DNA from: JAQUBU01 sp036677685
Lineage (GTDB): Bacteria; Bacillota; Syntrophomonadia; Syntrophomonadales; Syntrophomonadaceae
Direction of reading: 5' to 3'
Length of the DNA: 64,000 bases
NCBI GenBank assembly: GCA_036677685.1
Contig: JAVBWA010000010.1
Location: 56,838-120,837, forward strand
A model generated the notes under the pieces. That model was given only the letters and a program-made list of their open reading frames with translations. It ran no database searches and was not told where the DNA came from. Position 1 is the first letter of the stretch. Each line of letters starts with the position of its first letter. Positions 18,557 through 27,640 of the stretch are shown in pieces. Both the position numbers and the translations under genes were made by a program.

Positions 18557-18890
18557 GCAACCGAGGGTAAATGCGAAACAGGGTATCAATTGCAGAATAC
18601 GGCTAAGTATTAACTTTCACCAAGATTTCCCGATGCATATTCCAGTATTTAATATTGTTGCTAAAAATAAAGCCTGGATATAAAGCGGTAGTGATCACTG
18701 CTGTATAATCCATACACGGGAAGGAAACGGCGAATATATTGTACGGCTTAAGATTTATAGTGAGGATAGGGGGGGAGGTAGAGCAACGGTTTCTTCCCCA
18801 AAAAGTATTGGAGCAAACCGTCTGAATTGCAAAAATGGGAATGGTTCTGTTATCAACTGCGAAAGTATTTATACAATAGCAAAGTTATAT

Positions 18891-21002
18891 CTAGTTTAAT
18901 CCGTATTTAGCCAGCTTTTCATAAAGTGCTGAACGGCTAATCTTAAGCATTCTGGCTGCTGCGCTTTTATTACCCTTAGCCTTTCTCAAGGCATCCTGTA
19001 TTATTTCCTTATTGACATCATTTATGGTCATTCTGTAAGATGATGTCTCATTGCTGTCTTTTTCAGAATTTATGATGTGAACCGGAAGATGTTCTACCTC
19101 TATTTCGCCCTCCCAGACATAATTGGCGGCTCTTTCAACAGCATTTTCCAGTTCTCGAATATTCCCCGGCCATGCATAATGTTGCAAGACTTCTTTTGCC
19201 CGGTTGCTTATACCTAATACCTTTGTACCCAATATAGCGTTGTATTTGGTAATAAAATTATCGGCGAGAGGCAGTATATCTTCAGATCGCACCCTAAGCG
19301 GTGGCAAGTACAACTCAATTACATTCAGGCGATAATAGAGATCCTCCCTGAAGGTTCCTTTAGCTATGGCCTCACGCAGATTACGATTGGTAGCGGCAAT
19401 TATCCTCACATCAACCTTTTCGGCAGCTTCGCCGCCAACTCGGGTAAACTGTTTTTCTTGTAATACTTGCAATATTTTAACCTGTATGGAAAGCGGCATA
19501 TCGCCAATCTCATCAAGAAAAATCGTACCTTGATGAGCTTGCGTAAAATAACCAGTTTTACCTTTCTTAGTCGCGCCCGTAAACGATCCCGGAGCATATC
19601 CAAACAGTTCAGATTCAAAAAGGGTCTCCGGTATCGCCACGCAATTTACTTTAACAAACGGTCTTCGGGCGCGGGGACTGGCAGCATGAATTGCCCTGGC
19701 AAACATATCCTTACCAACCCCGCTTTCTCCCGTCAAAAGGACGGTAGAAGTACTTTTAGCTATTTTTTGGGCTTCTTTCTTTATTTGCATAAACTCTTCA
19801 TTTTTACTTACTATATGCAAAAAGTTATTCGTCTCACTTCCACCTTGTTTTTCCAATTCGCTACGATAATATTGAACTTGTTGCCGCAAAGAGAACCATT
19901 TCCTGGTTATTTCTTCGGTAATCTTATTATCGTCAAGATAAACTGTGCTGACTACGCCAACTAGTCGGCTATCATTAATATTCTCCAGTTTAATGGGAAC
20001 ATGAGAAACAATACAATTTCTATCGCCGATGCGGCAAACTTCAACCTCAGCTATACCAGTTTTTGCCACTTGAGCCAAGCTGCTAGTTTCCAAGAATTCT
20101 GTTATCGACTTCCCCTCAATTATATCCCCATCGTTCCCAAGCAACTTGTTGGCCATTTCATTAATATATTGAACTGAGCCCAATTTATCTGTAATGAAAA
20201 CGCCATCAGAAGAAGCGCGGAGAACCCCGCTCAGTATTGTCTGTAAGTTCTTGACTATTTCCAGTTCCTGGGCAATTTCCTCAATTTCAGACATATCTGT
20301 GATAACAAAATTCGTCCCCAAAAAATCATTTATTGGCGCCTGCCTAACAATCACTGAACGGCCCCGGACATTCACCTTCATTCCTATCCTGCGGGAGCCA
20401 TCATAGGTGATTTCCGGGAACACATCCTTTATATGCCTGCCCTCCACTTCCGCCTCATTAAAGCCGAACATTTTTTCTATGGCTTGATTAATCCTCAAAA
20501 TGTAATCTTTTTGATCTGTGGTTACTATCCCCTCTTGTATAGACTGGAAGATAGAATCCAACAGACCATAGGCTTTTTCAATTATTCTTAAACTGGTTCG
20601 TAAATACTCCCGGGGTCCGGCTATACCTACTGCCTTGCCAGATTCATCGATCACCGGTACATTTCCGACCTTACTCTTGTTTACTCTCATGACTAAGTTG
20701 ATATCATCATAGGTTAATTCCGAACTAATAAAAGTTGGATTCTTCACAACGCAAGGAGCACATGAATCATCCTGGCTAAATCCAGCTAATAAAGCCCTAA
20801 ACAGCCTGCGATTTGGTAAAACCCCCTCTAGTTTCCCCTCTTCGTCAACTACCGGGAGGATATTAAGCTTGCACCTACTGAAAATAGAGATAGCGGTCCT
20901 TATCGGATCATCGGCATGTATAACTTCAATATTTTTGTTCATAAAATCCTTAACCAAGATTAATGAGTCTTTTGCCAGCCAACTATCATTACTCGATTCC
21001 AT
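18891..21002 (-). CDS. Sigma-54 enhancer-binding regulator (CBS-CBS-PAS-PAS-AAA-Fis)
   Basis: A 703-residue activator of sigma-54 RNA polymerase. Two CBS repeats (about 15-135) with VIDESGKAVGIAGPREYL, two PAS-like domains (about 145-380), an AAA+ domain with Walker A GESGVGKD (about 422), sigma-54 contact loop GSFTGA (about 472; usually GAFTGA) and LDEIGDMPLS, and a C-terminal Fis-type helix-turn-helix GNKSAAARMLKISRSALYEKL. CBS pairs often bind adenine nucleotides and PAS domains bind small ligands, so the protein may sense energy state or a pathway acid. Six sigma-54 promoters in the window are its likely targets. Confidence 0.95.
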   Translation of the reverse strand: MESSNDSWLAKDSLILVKDFMNKNIEVIHADDPIRTAISIFSRCKLNILPVVDEEGKLEGVLPNRRLFRALLAGFSQDDSCAPCVVKNPTFISSELTYDDINLVMRVNKSKVGNVPVIDESGKAVGIAGPREYLRTSLRIIEKAYGLLDSIFQSIQEGIVTTDQKDYILRINQAIEKMFGFNEAEVEGRHIKDVFPEITYDGSRRIGMKVNVRGRSVIVRQAPINDFLGTNFVITDMSEIEEIAQELEIVKNLQTILSGVLRASSDGVFITDKLGSVQYINEMANKLLGNDGDIIEGKSITEFLETSSLAQVAKTGIAEVEVCRIGDRNCIVSHVPIKLENINDSRLVGVVSTVYLDDNKITEEITRKWFSLRQQVQYYRSELEKQGGSETNNFLHIVSKNEEFMQIKKEAQKIAKSTSTVLLTGESGVGKDMFARAIHAASPRARRPFVKVNCVAIPETLFESELFGYAPGSFTGATKKGKTGYFTQAHQGTIFLDEIGDMPLSIQVKILQVLQEKQFTRVGGEAAEKVDVRIIAATNRNLREAIAKGTFREDLYYRLNVIELYLPPLRVRSEDILPLADNFITKYNAILGTKVLGISNRAKEVLQHYAWPGNIRELENAVERAANYVWEGEIEVEHLPVHIINSEKDSNETSSYRMTINDVNKEIIQDALRKAKGNKSAAARMLKISRSALYEKLAKYGLN

Positions 21003-21307
21003 TGATTATCCTCCTCGCAGATGGCACAGGTCAAACAAAAATTCAGGCTGATTTTGATTATAGTAAATACTATTATTAGAACAAGAACCATGCTTGTTTA
21101 TATTCTACTCTTTTTTGAAAAAGCTGACAATATTCGCGCCTAATGCAATATATCTGGTATTGTCCACCATAATCATAAGTGTTCTCGCATTTCGAAAATC
21201 TATTCTAGGTATTAGTCGTTGTCATTAATTCTTCTATTTGATTCCCGTTCGTTTTACTTCGGATATTATTTAACATATTAAGCATTCTTATCCTTAAGAG
21301 ATAGATT

Positions 21308-21328
21308 TTGATTTAAAAAATCAAAAAC
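21308..21328. other. AT-rich hairpin between chemoreceptor and regulator genes
   Basis: Arms TTTTGATTT and AAATCAAAA form a 9-bp stem with a 3-nt loop, downstream of the chemoreceptor gene stop. It could be a weak terminator. The rest of the 21003-21449 gap shows no gene or sigma-54 site. Confidence 0.35.
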
Positions 21329-21449
21329 CTGGTGTTAAGAATAGAACGAATCAGCTATAAGCTACCAGCACCGACTCGCACTAAATCCAAATACCAGGAG
21401 GTCATAACCCTATGCACCAAACCGCACGCGTGATCTAATGGAGGAACTA

Positions 21450-22613
21450 TTATAGTCGTAATGCAATGCCTTCCACATTTCGCATGGTCGCATCTATTTC
21501 TTGCAGACTTGCCGTAATTTGTTCAATGGCAGCAGCTTGTTCCTCACTGGCCAGCATGCCGTCTTTGGCATCACTACCGATTTCTTTCAAAGTGTCAGAA
21601 ATTTGATCAACAAACTTCTTTATATCAGCCACTGTATCCTTTGATTCTTCAGAAAGCTTTCTCACTTCATCTGCCACTACTGCAAAACCGCGACCGCTAT
21701 CACCAACCCGAGCCGCCTCGATGGCCGCATTAAGACCTAGCATTTTAGTCTGATCAGAGATATTTTTTACTTCAATAAGTATTGTATTAATTGTTTGTGT
21801 CATACCTGTTAATAATGTCACTTTTGAGTTAAGGGTACTGCTATTGCGTGCTGTCTGCTCGGCCGCTTTGGCAACATCTTCAATCGCGGAGTTTATTTCG
21901 CTCAGGTTTTTATTGGTATAGTTGATTGTATTTTGCAGATCAGTAGCCATTCCCCGATTAAGGCTTATTCCCAGCGCTCCCACTACTTCGCCATTGCCAT
22001 GATCTCTAATAGGGGTTGCTACTACCTTAACTGGTGTATTGTAAATCTCCTTGGCCAGAACCTTAGACATTTTTCGATTCTCTTCCATGGCTTTAATCGC
22101 TACACCTTCTTGGCCCAGCCGGTCTCCAACCTGAGCCACCGACTTTCCACCCAACTCATAATTGTCAGATTCATAACGACTAAGAAACTTTTCCCGGTTA
22201 GATATATACATCATGCATCCTTGCGCAAACTCGTTGCCCATCAAATCGCTAAATGTTTTGAAGGCAGCTATTTCGGGCCACATCTTAGCATGCACAATAC
22301 CCCAGGTTCCCGTAACCATTCCATTATCAGGAGATACAACGGGATGAACCATTATCGCAAATATAAACTCCAGGTTGCTCCCGTTCAATTGTCCGTTTCT
22401 TTCATTCCCGCTTTCCAGAACCTCTTTAATAATGTCAAAATGCAGTGCATTACCTCCCTCTATAATACCGCTATATCCATAATTTCTATAGCTGTTTACC
22501 TTAGTAAAACTAGTCTGGTCAGTGGTAAAAACCAAGGCATCCAGCCCCAGGGATTCAATTAACGCTCCACTTATATCCAGGTGTTCCTGTAATGTCTCAA
22601 ATTTAGTTTTCAT
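21450..22613 (-). CDS. Soluble methyl-accepting chemotaxis-like protein
   Basis: A 387-residue protein with an N-terminal sensor region (1-235; FTTDQTSFTKVNSYRNYGYS, CMMYISNREKFLSRYES, PVKVVATPIRDHGNGEVVG) and a C-terminal MCP signalling hairpin with tip GLNAAIEAARVGDSGRGFAV. No transmembrane segment is seen. I use the ATG at 22613 because AAGGAGAG precedes it and the longer reading passes back through a terminator hairpin (22655-22676). It is encoded next to the sigma-54 activator and shares its architecture with the proteins at 6475-7626 and 62404-63885. Confidence 0.87.
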   Translation of the reverse strand: MKTKFETLQEHLDISGALIESLGLDALVFTTDQTSFTKVNSYRNYGYSGIIEGGNALHFDIIKEVLESGNERNGQLNGSNLEFIFAIMVHPVVSPDNGMVTGTWGIVHAKMWPEIAAFKTFSDLMGNEFAQGCMMYISNREKFLSRYESDNYELGGKSVAQVGDRLGQEGVAIKAMEENRKMSKVLAKEIYNTPVKVVATPIRDHGNGEVVGALGISLNRGMATDLQNTINYTNKNLSEINSAIEDVAKAAEQTARNSSTLNSKVTLLTGMTQTINTILIEVKNISDQTKMLGLNAAIEAARVGDSGRGFAVVADEVRKLSEESKDTVADIKKFVDQISDTLKEIGSDAKDGMLASEEQAAAIEQITASLQEIDATMRNVEGIALRL

Positions 22614-22654
22614 CTTGTACTCTCCTTCCAAATTAAACATGGAATACAACCTAT

Positions 22655-22676
22655 AAAAAAGACCCTTTCGGGTCTT
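22655..22676 (-). terminator. Intrinsic terminator upstream of the chemoreceptor gene
   Basis: On the minus strand AAGACCC-GAAA-GGGTCTT is followed by TTTT, a compact GC stem with a T-run. It closes the small gene at 22730-22990. Confidence 0.75.
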
Positions 22677-22729
22677 CGTTTTAAGCAATAATCATATTAT
22701 ATGGTGGATTGTAACTGCCTACGACCCAC

Positions 22730-22990
22730 CTAACTAATCATTTTATCTGAAGATCGCATGCCATCAATTTTTAGTGATGAAACATTGCTTGTATATATGC
22801 TGCTTTTTTCATTTATATAGTATTCTGTCAAAATACCGTTTTGAATCTCAATGATAAGCTGCTGAATACCTTTTTCCAGAATAAACGCTTTCATCTCAGG
22901 TTCAGAATATTCCATTGCTTCTCTTCTGGCTCTTTCCCGCGCATTATTTCTTATACTAAAAAGCCTTTCAAGTATTTGAATCCTATCCAC
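22730..22990 (-). CDS. Small hypothetical protein
   Basis: An 86-residue protein of unknown function, rich in charged helix-forming residues in its first half (FSIRNNARERARREAMEYSEPEMKAFI). No membrane segment, no signal peptide and no motif that I recognise. GTAGGAGGTATCTGGGTGG sits just before the ATG, so translation is likely. It is downstream of the beta-oxidation operon's terminator (23040-23078) and followed by its own terminator, so it is a separate unit. Confidence 0.6.
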   Translation of the reverse strand: MDRIQILERLFSIRNNARERARREAMEYSEPEMKAFILEKGIQQLIIEIQNGILTEYYINEKSSIYTSNVSSLKIDGMRSSDKMIS

Positions 22991-23039
22991 CCAGATACCT
23001 CCTACCCGCAGGCTAATCCTGCGGAATGATTAAAGGTTG

Positions 23040-23078
23040 ATAGGCTGGGGCGAAGACCAGAATATTGCCCCAGCCTAT
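23040..23078. terminator. Terminator at the end of the beta-oxidation gene run
   Basis: Arms ATAGGCTGGGGC and GCCCCAGCCTAT (12 bp) around a 15-nt loop, 18 nt after the stop of the thiolase-like gene. GC content and position fit a transcription terminator, although the trailing T-run is weak. Confidence 0.65.
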
Positions 23079-23095
23079 AATATGAAGTGAAGTAG

Positions 23096-24283
23096 TTATC
23101 TCTTGATTACTATTGATAATGATTGTCCACCAAGTGCTCCAACATTAATTAACCCATAATTTGCTCCGGTACGTTGCAGGCGATAGATCATGTTTACTAC
23201 CGTGGCACCGCCTGTTGCTGCCCCGGCATGACCAAAGGCCAGACTGCCGCCATCTACATTAATCTTAGCAGCTGCATCGGCTCCCAGCAGGTTGCTGACC
23301 ACCACGGCATAAGCAGCCGACTGTTCATGCAGGTCAATGTAATCCACATCGCTCATGCTGATCCCGGCAGACTTCAGGGCTTTTTCAATGGATTTAACTG
23401 TTGTTCTTTCGATCAGCGTAGGATTACCGGCGGCAATGCCGAACCCGGCAACCTTCGCCAGAGGAGTGGCTCCCAGTTCTTTAGCGGCGTCTGCGGAGGC
23501 CATGACGATGCTGGCCGACCCGTCAGCCATGGCCGCCACATTACCTTCGCTGGCATTACCGCAGCAATTAATCGCCGGCATAGCCATTAATTGTTCCAGG
23601 CTGATTGCTTTTTTAATGCCTTCGTCGGTGTCAACGGTTACCTCGGCCTTTTTTACCTTTTTAACAATGGGTACAATAGCGTCTTTGAAAGCTCCGTTCT
23701 TGAGGGCAGCAATCGCTTTAGCCTTGCTGCCCACAGTGTATTCATCCAGTTGCAGACGGCTCAAGCCATTATTGCTGGCAATTATGTCAGCCAGGTTGGC
23801 AATGGTGAGTTCTCCATATTGGTCGACCGGCTGAGCGTTAGTCTGTATCTCCAGCTTCTGATCATGGAAACACATGCTCTGCGGTCCAAATTCATAGCGG
23901 GGATGGAAAACATAATAGGGAGCCTGACTGCTGGTTCCTACCCCACCGGTCATAAATACTTTATATTCACCGCTTACTAACTTATTATAAGCGCTAAACA
24001 TGGTCTGAAGCGCCCCTGCACAAAGGGTATTCATGGTGAATCCGGCCGGGTCCTCAGACAATCCCGCCAACAACCAGCCGTGTCTGGCGACATTGGCCGG
24101 AAGACTGGTTTGGATAGATTCACTGAATATGCTGGCGTCAAATTTGGCAGAATCAATTCCTGCCCGTGCCACAGCCTCCTTCATAGAATTGGCGGCCAGA
24201 TCCTGTGATCTCTGGTCGGCTAATTCGCCACGATACAACCCCAACGGTGTTCGAACAGCACCGACAATTACGACTTCTTGCAT
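23096..24283 (-). CDS. Thiolase-like protein with altered catalytic motifs
   Basis: A 395-residue member of the thiolase superfamily. The acylated Cys is kept (FTMNTLCAGALQTM, Cys near 88). The NEAF motif is replaced by LHEQSAAYA, the GHP motif by GHAGAATGG (His kept), and the C-terminal CxGGG motif, whose Cys activates the incoming acetyl-CoA, reads VGALGGQS, with no Cys. It may therefore have a changed reaction, be a hydrolase or decarbonylating variant, or act as a non-catalytic partner. It is 24 nt downstream of a canonical thiolase gene in the same operon. Cotranscription suggests a related acyl-CoA substrate. Confidence 0.85.
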   Translation of the reverse strand: MQEVVIVGAVRTPLGLYRGELADQRSQDLAANSMKEAVARAGIDSAKFDASIFSESIQTSLPANVARHGWLLAGLSEDPAGFTMNTLCAGALQTMFSAYNKLVSGEYKVFMTGGVGTSSQAPYYVFHPRYEFGPQSMCFHDQKLEIQTNAQPVDQYGELTIANLADIIASNNGLSRLQLDEYTVGSKAKAIAALKNGAFKDAIVPIVKKVKKAEVTVDTDEGIKKAISLEQLMAMPAINCCGNASEGNVAAMADGSASIVMASADAAKELGATPLAKVAGFGIAAGNPTLIERTTVKSIEKALKSAGISMSDVDYIDLHEQSAAYAVVVSNLLGADAAAKINVDGGSLAFGHAGAATGGATVVNMIYRLQRTGANYGLINVGALGGQSLSIVIKR

Positions 24284-24307
24284 CGCAAATTACCTCACTT
24301 TCTTCTC

Positions 24308-25534
24308 TTAATCCAGTATTTCGATGATACCGGCTGCTCCGATACCACCGCCACAGCACATGGTGGATAAGCCATATTTGCCACCGGTGCGTTCCAGACC
24401 ATATAAAAGTTTAGTGGTAATGATACATCCGCTTCCGCCTAAGGGATGACCGATGGCAATGGCTCCTCCCCACGGATTTATATGTTTATCTTCCCATTCG
24501 CTGTCGATACCCCAGTCCTTTTCCCATTCTCTGTATACGGCCAGCGACTGACCTGCAAATGCTTCATTGAGTTCAACTGCGTCCATGTCTTTGAGGGTCA
24601 GACCAGCTTTCTCCATGGCTATTTTGGTAGCTGGAACCGGGCCTCTTCCCATTATGCTGGGATCGACTCCGGCTATACCGGCCGCCACAAATCTGGCCCG
24701 TGGTTTGATTCCTAATTCATCAGCTTTTTCCCGGGACATAATAAGAGCTACCCCCGCTCCATCATTTCTGGTGGATGAATTGGCAGCGGTAACCGAACCG
24801 TCTTTTTTGAAGACCGGTTTAAGTTTGGACATAGATTCCATATCAGGCTTACGGGGTCCCTCATCAGTATCGAAGATAGCTGTACTGCCATCCGCCTTGG
24901 GGTATTTAATCGGTATTATTTCAGCTTTGAAGTCGCCTGCGGCGATGGATTTGAGGGCCAGGGTCTGGCTTCTGAAGCCAAATTTGTCTTGTTCCTCGCG
25001 GCTAATATTATGAATATCCACCAGGTTTTCAGCTGTATTCCCCATGGGGATATTGCCATAACGTTCTACGGGCGCGGCTCCCGGACCGCCGGCTAAGATA
25101 GCATCCAATAATGTAACATTAGTGTTGCCGAAGGCTTGATTTGACTTGTAACTTAAGAAATATTCTCCCCCGCTCATGGTTTCTACCCCACCGGCCAGGA
25201 TAATATCAGCAAAGCCGTTCTTGATCATTTCTGCACCCTCTTCAATTGAGAGGAGACCCGAACCGCAGGCTATAGTAACGCAGGTGGCCGGGGTTTCTTC
25301 CGGCAACCCTATTCTCAGCACCAAATTCCTTGCGATATTGGCACATTCACTGTTCTGTTTGACCTGCCCCATAATAACATAATCATACATGTCTTTTTTT
25401 ACCTTGGCCTTGTTACGTTCCACTACTGCCGTGGCAACCTGAGAAAGCAATTCAATGGGACGTAAATCCTTAAGAGCTCCGCCCATCTTTCCCACAGCGC
25501 TCCTGGCCATGTCAACTATGACAACTTCTCTCAT
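24308..25534 (-). CDS. Acetyl-CoA acetyltransferase (thiolase)
   Basis: A 408-residue thiolase, cleaving 3-ketoacyl-CoA with CoA into acetyl-CoA and a shortened acyl-CoA in beta-oxidation (or condensing two acetyl-CoA). All catalytic motifs are present: VTIACGSGLLSIE (nucleophilic Cys, about 90), VELNEAFAGQS, GGAIAIGHPLGGSG and STMCCGGGIG. It starts with GGAGGGATTAAC before the ATG. Tightly spaced with the crotonase gene upstream (43 nt) and the thiolase-like gene downstream (24 nt). Confidence 0.95.
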   Translation of the reverse strand: MREVVIVDMARSAVGKMGGALKDLRPIELLSQVATAVVERNKAKVKKDMYDYVIMGQVKQNSECANIARNLVLRIGLPEETPATCVTIACGSGLLSIEEGAEMIKNGFADIILAGGVETMSGGEYFLSYKSNQAFGNTNVTLLDAILAGGPGAAPVERYGNIPMGNTAENLVDIHNISREEQDKFGFRSQTLALKSIAAGDFKAEIIPIKYPKADGSTAIFDTDEGPRKPDMESMSKLKPVFKKDGSVTAANSSTRNDGAGVALIMSREKADELGIKPRARFVAAGIAGVDPSIMGRGPVPATKIAMEKAGLTLKDMDAVELNEAFAGQSLAVYREWEKDWGIDSEWEDKHINPWGGAIAIGHPLGGSGCIITTKLLYGLERTGGKYGLSTMCCGGGIGAAGIIEILD

Positions 25535-25577
25535 GTTAATCCCTCCTATTAGACTGGGCTGAAGGTATTACTTCAAC

Positions 25578-26372
25578 TTATTTACCCTTGTATTCAGGTT
25601 TTCTTTTTTCCGTAAAGGCTTTCATACCCTCCTTGGCATCAGCACTGCCGAAGATAGCCGTCCAGGCATCGTGCTCCACCCTCATCGCGGTTTCGGTATC
25701 CAAGCCCCAATTGGCGTGCATGACTGCTTTGAGCATCTTCAGCGTAAAGGGAGGCTTCTTGGCTAATTGTTGAGCCCATTCTTTAGCTGTACTCATTAAT
25801 TCAGATAATGGGACAACTTTATTGATCAACCCCATCTCCAGGGCCTTCTGGGCATCTATCATACGACCGAAAAAGAGCATTTCCTTAGCTTGGCACATTG
25901 ATAAATTTTGCACCAGCCGATGGGTCGCCCCACCACCCGGGAAGATGCCAACATTAATCTCTGAGCAGGCAATTTTAGCATTATCTGCCGCTATACGCAG
26001 ATCACACAACAATACGTTCTCGGCACCACCACCCATGGCATATCCTGCTATAGCTGCAATAGTTGGTTTCGGCATATCTGCCAGGGCCCTCTGACCAGCA
26101 TAGTTATTGTCAGCATGTTCCCGGGCTTCTACTATTCCATACTGAGAAAGAGCCGGTAAATCCCCGCCGGCACTAAATACCTTCTGCCCGCCAGTAAGAA
26201 TTACCACCCGGACATCAGGGTCCTGCCCCAATGCGGTAAATATCTCCGCACGTTCCCGGTTCACTTCATTATTAATAGCATTTAATACTTCCGGTCGATT
26301 AAACTGAACGGTGGCAATATGATCTTCGACCGTGACCAGCATGGTATTATATTTCTTATCCCTATATGACAC
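25578..26372 (-). CDS. Enoyl-CoA hydratase/isomerase (crotonase family)
   Basis: A 264-residue crotonase, hydrating enoyl-CoA such as crotonyl-CoA to 3-hydroxyacyl-CoA. Oxyanion-hole segments FSAGGDLPAL and YAMGGGAENVLLCD are present, and both catalytic acids can be seen: Glu in GGGAENV (about 113) and Glu in CSEINVGIFPGGG (about 133). It is about 40% alike by eye to the crotonase at 30700-31494, so two paralogs serve the same cluster. It follows the 3-hydroxybutyryl-CoA dehydrogenase gene by 159 nt. Confidence 0.94.
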   Translation of the reverse strand: MSYRDKKYNTMLVTVEDHIATVQFNRPEVLNAINNEVNRERAEIFTALGQDPDVRVVILTGGQKVFSAGGDLPALSQYGIVEAREHADNNYAGQRALADMPKPTIAAIAGYAMGGGAENVLLCDLRIAADNAKIACSEINVGIFPGGGATHRLVQNLSMCQAKEMLFFGRMIDAQKALEMGLINKVVPLSELMSTAKEWAQQLAKKPPFTLKMLKAVMHANWGLDTETAMRVEHDAWTAIFGSADAKEGMKAFTEKRKPEYKGK

Positions 26373-26531
26373 TAAATACCGCCTCCTTTCCGATACCTAC
26401 GAACCGCAGATATCGGTTACGGTCTATCCTGTGGCTTCAGCCGGATAAACTATAACTATCAGCTTATTATCTGATTTACTCTGTGTGTGCATTTTTTCAG
26501 CCAGAATATTATATAGGTTCCTCTTCAACCT

Positions 26532-27419
26532 TTAGAATTTAACATCGGTGCGGGGTTTCTTTTCTCCCGAACTATAGTCATACCATCCCTTGCCGGTCTT
26601 CCGGCCCAGATCGCCAGCCGTGACCAGTTTCTCCAGAGTCAGATTGGGAGCCCATTTGGAGTCTTTGTATCCGGCATGAAGGGTGGAAAGCACACTGTAA
26701 TTAACATCCAAACCAACAAAATCCGCCAGTTCAAATGGGCCCATGGGATGATTGGCGCCCGCCTTCATAGCCTTGTCAATATCTTCTATGCTGGCTACGC
26801 CTTCTTCCATACATTTGTAGGCTTCACATCTCAATGCAGAATTGATGCGATTTACTATGAAACCGGGAACATCTTTGGCAACTACGGTTACCTTACCCAT
26901 CTTCTGGGCAACTTCAGTAACAACCTGAATGGTCTCGTCATCTGTCTTAATGGCGCGTATTAGTTCGCACAGTTTCATAACCGGTACCGGACTGAAGAAA
27001 TGCATGCCTATAAACTTTTCCGGTCTTTTAACGGCGGCAGCCAATGAGGTAATGGGAATGGATGAAGTATTGGTGGCCAGTATGCATTCCGGCTTGCATA
27101 TGGCATCCAGCTTCGAGAAGATGTCCTTCTTAAGATCAGCATTTTCATAAACGGCCTCAATGACCAAATCCACATTGGCCGCGTCCTCAAGGGCTGTGCT
27201 GGGTTTAATAAGAGCGATGGTTCCATCCAGAACCTCTTGAGTCATGGTTCCTTTGTCCACCTTTTTAACGAGAAGCTTCTTGATTCCAGATATCCCTTTT
27301 TCCACGGCAGCAGGAGCAATGTCATAGAGAACCATTTCATATCCCGCCTGTGCTCCCACTTGTGCTATACCAGCGCCCATAAAACCTGCGCCAATTACCA
27401 TTATTTTTTTAACTGCCAT
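26532..27419 (-). CDS. hbd: 3-hydroxybutyryl-CoA dehydrogenase
   Basis: A 295-residue NAD-dependent 3-hydroxyacyl-CoA dehydrogenase. The Rossmann fold VMVIGAGFMGAGIAQ at the N-terminus, ATNTSSIPITSLA, the catalytic His in GMHFFSPVPVMKL and the GFIVNRINSALRCEA segment are all present. It oxidises 3-hydroxybutyryl-CoA to acetoacetyl-CoA, in line with the flanking crotonases and thiolases. AAGGAGGACAAGAAA precedes the ATG. A 221-nt gap separates it from the upstream thiolase gene, so a promoter there is possible, but I see none that is convincing. Confidence 0.95.
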   Translation of the reverse strand: MAVKKIMVIGAGFMGAGIAQVGAQAGYEMVLYDIAPAAVEKGISGIKKLLVKKVDKGTMTQEVLDGTIALIKPSTALEDAANVDLVIEAVYENADLKKDIFSKLDAICKPECILATNTSSIPITSLAAAVKRPEKFIGMHFFSPVPVMKLCELIRAIKTDDETIQVVTEVAQKMGKVTVVAKDVPGFIVNRINSALRCEAYKCMEEGVASIEDIDKAMKAGANHPMGPFELADFVGLDVNYSVLSTLHAGYKDSKWAPNLTLEKLVTAGDLGRKTGKGWYDYSSGEKKPRTDVKF

Positions 27420-27640
27420 TTTCTTGTCCTCCTTTTATTTCTTGTTTATCTCCAAATTCTCAGCCTATTCCGGTAGCGTTTAGTAATTAAAATATTGTGC
27501 CTGGCCTACTGCTAATCTTGCCTTGTATAGACTGCTTCTGTTATATATTTACCAGGCATACAATAGGAGAGTGCCTTGCCGAACACATGTCACGGGATCT
27601 GCTGAACATCCACCGAACAACTATGCAAGTTTACATATAC

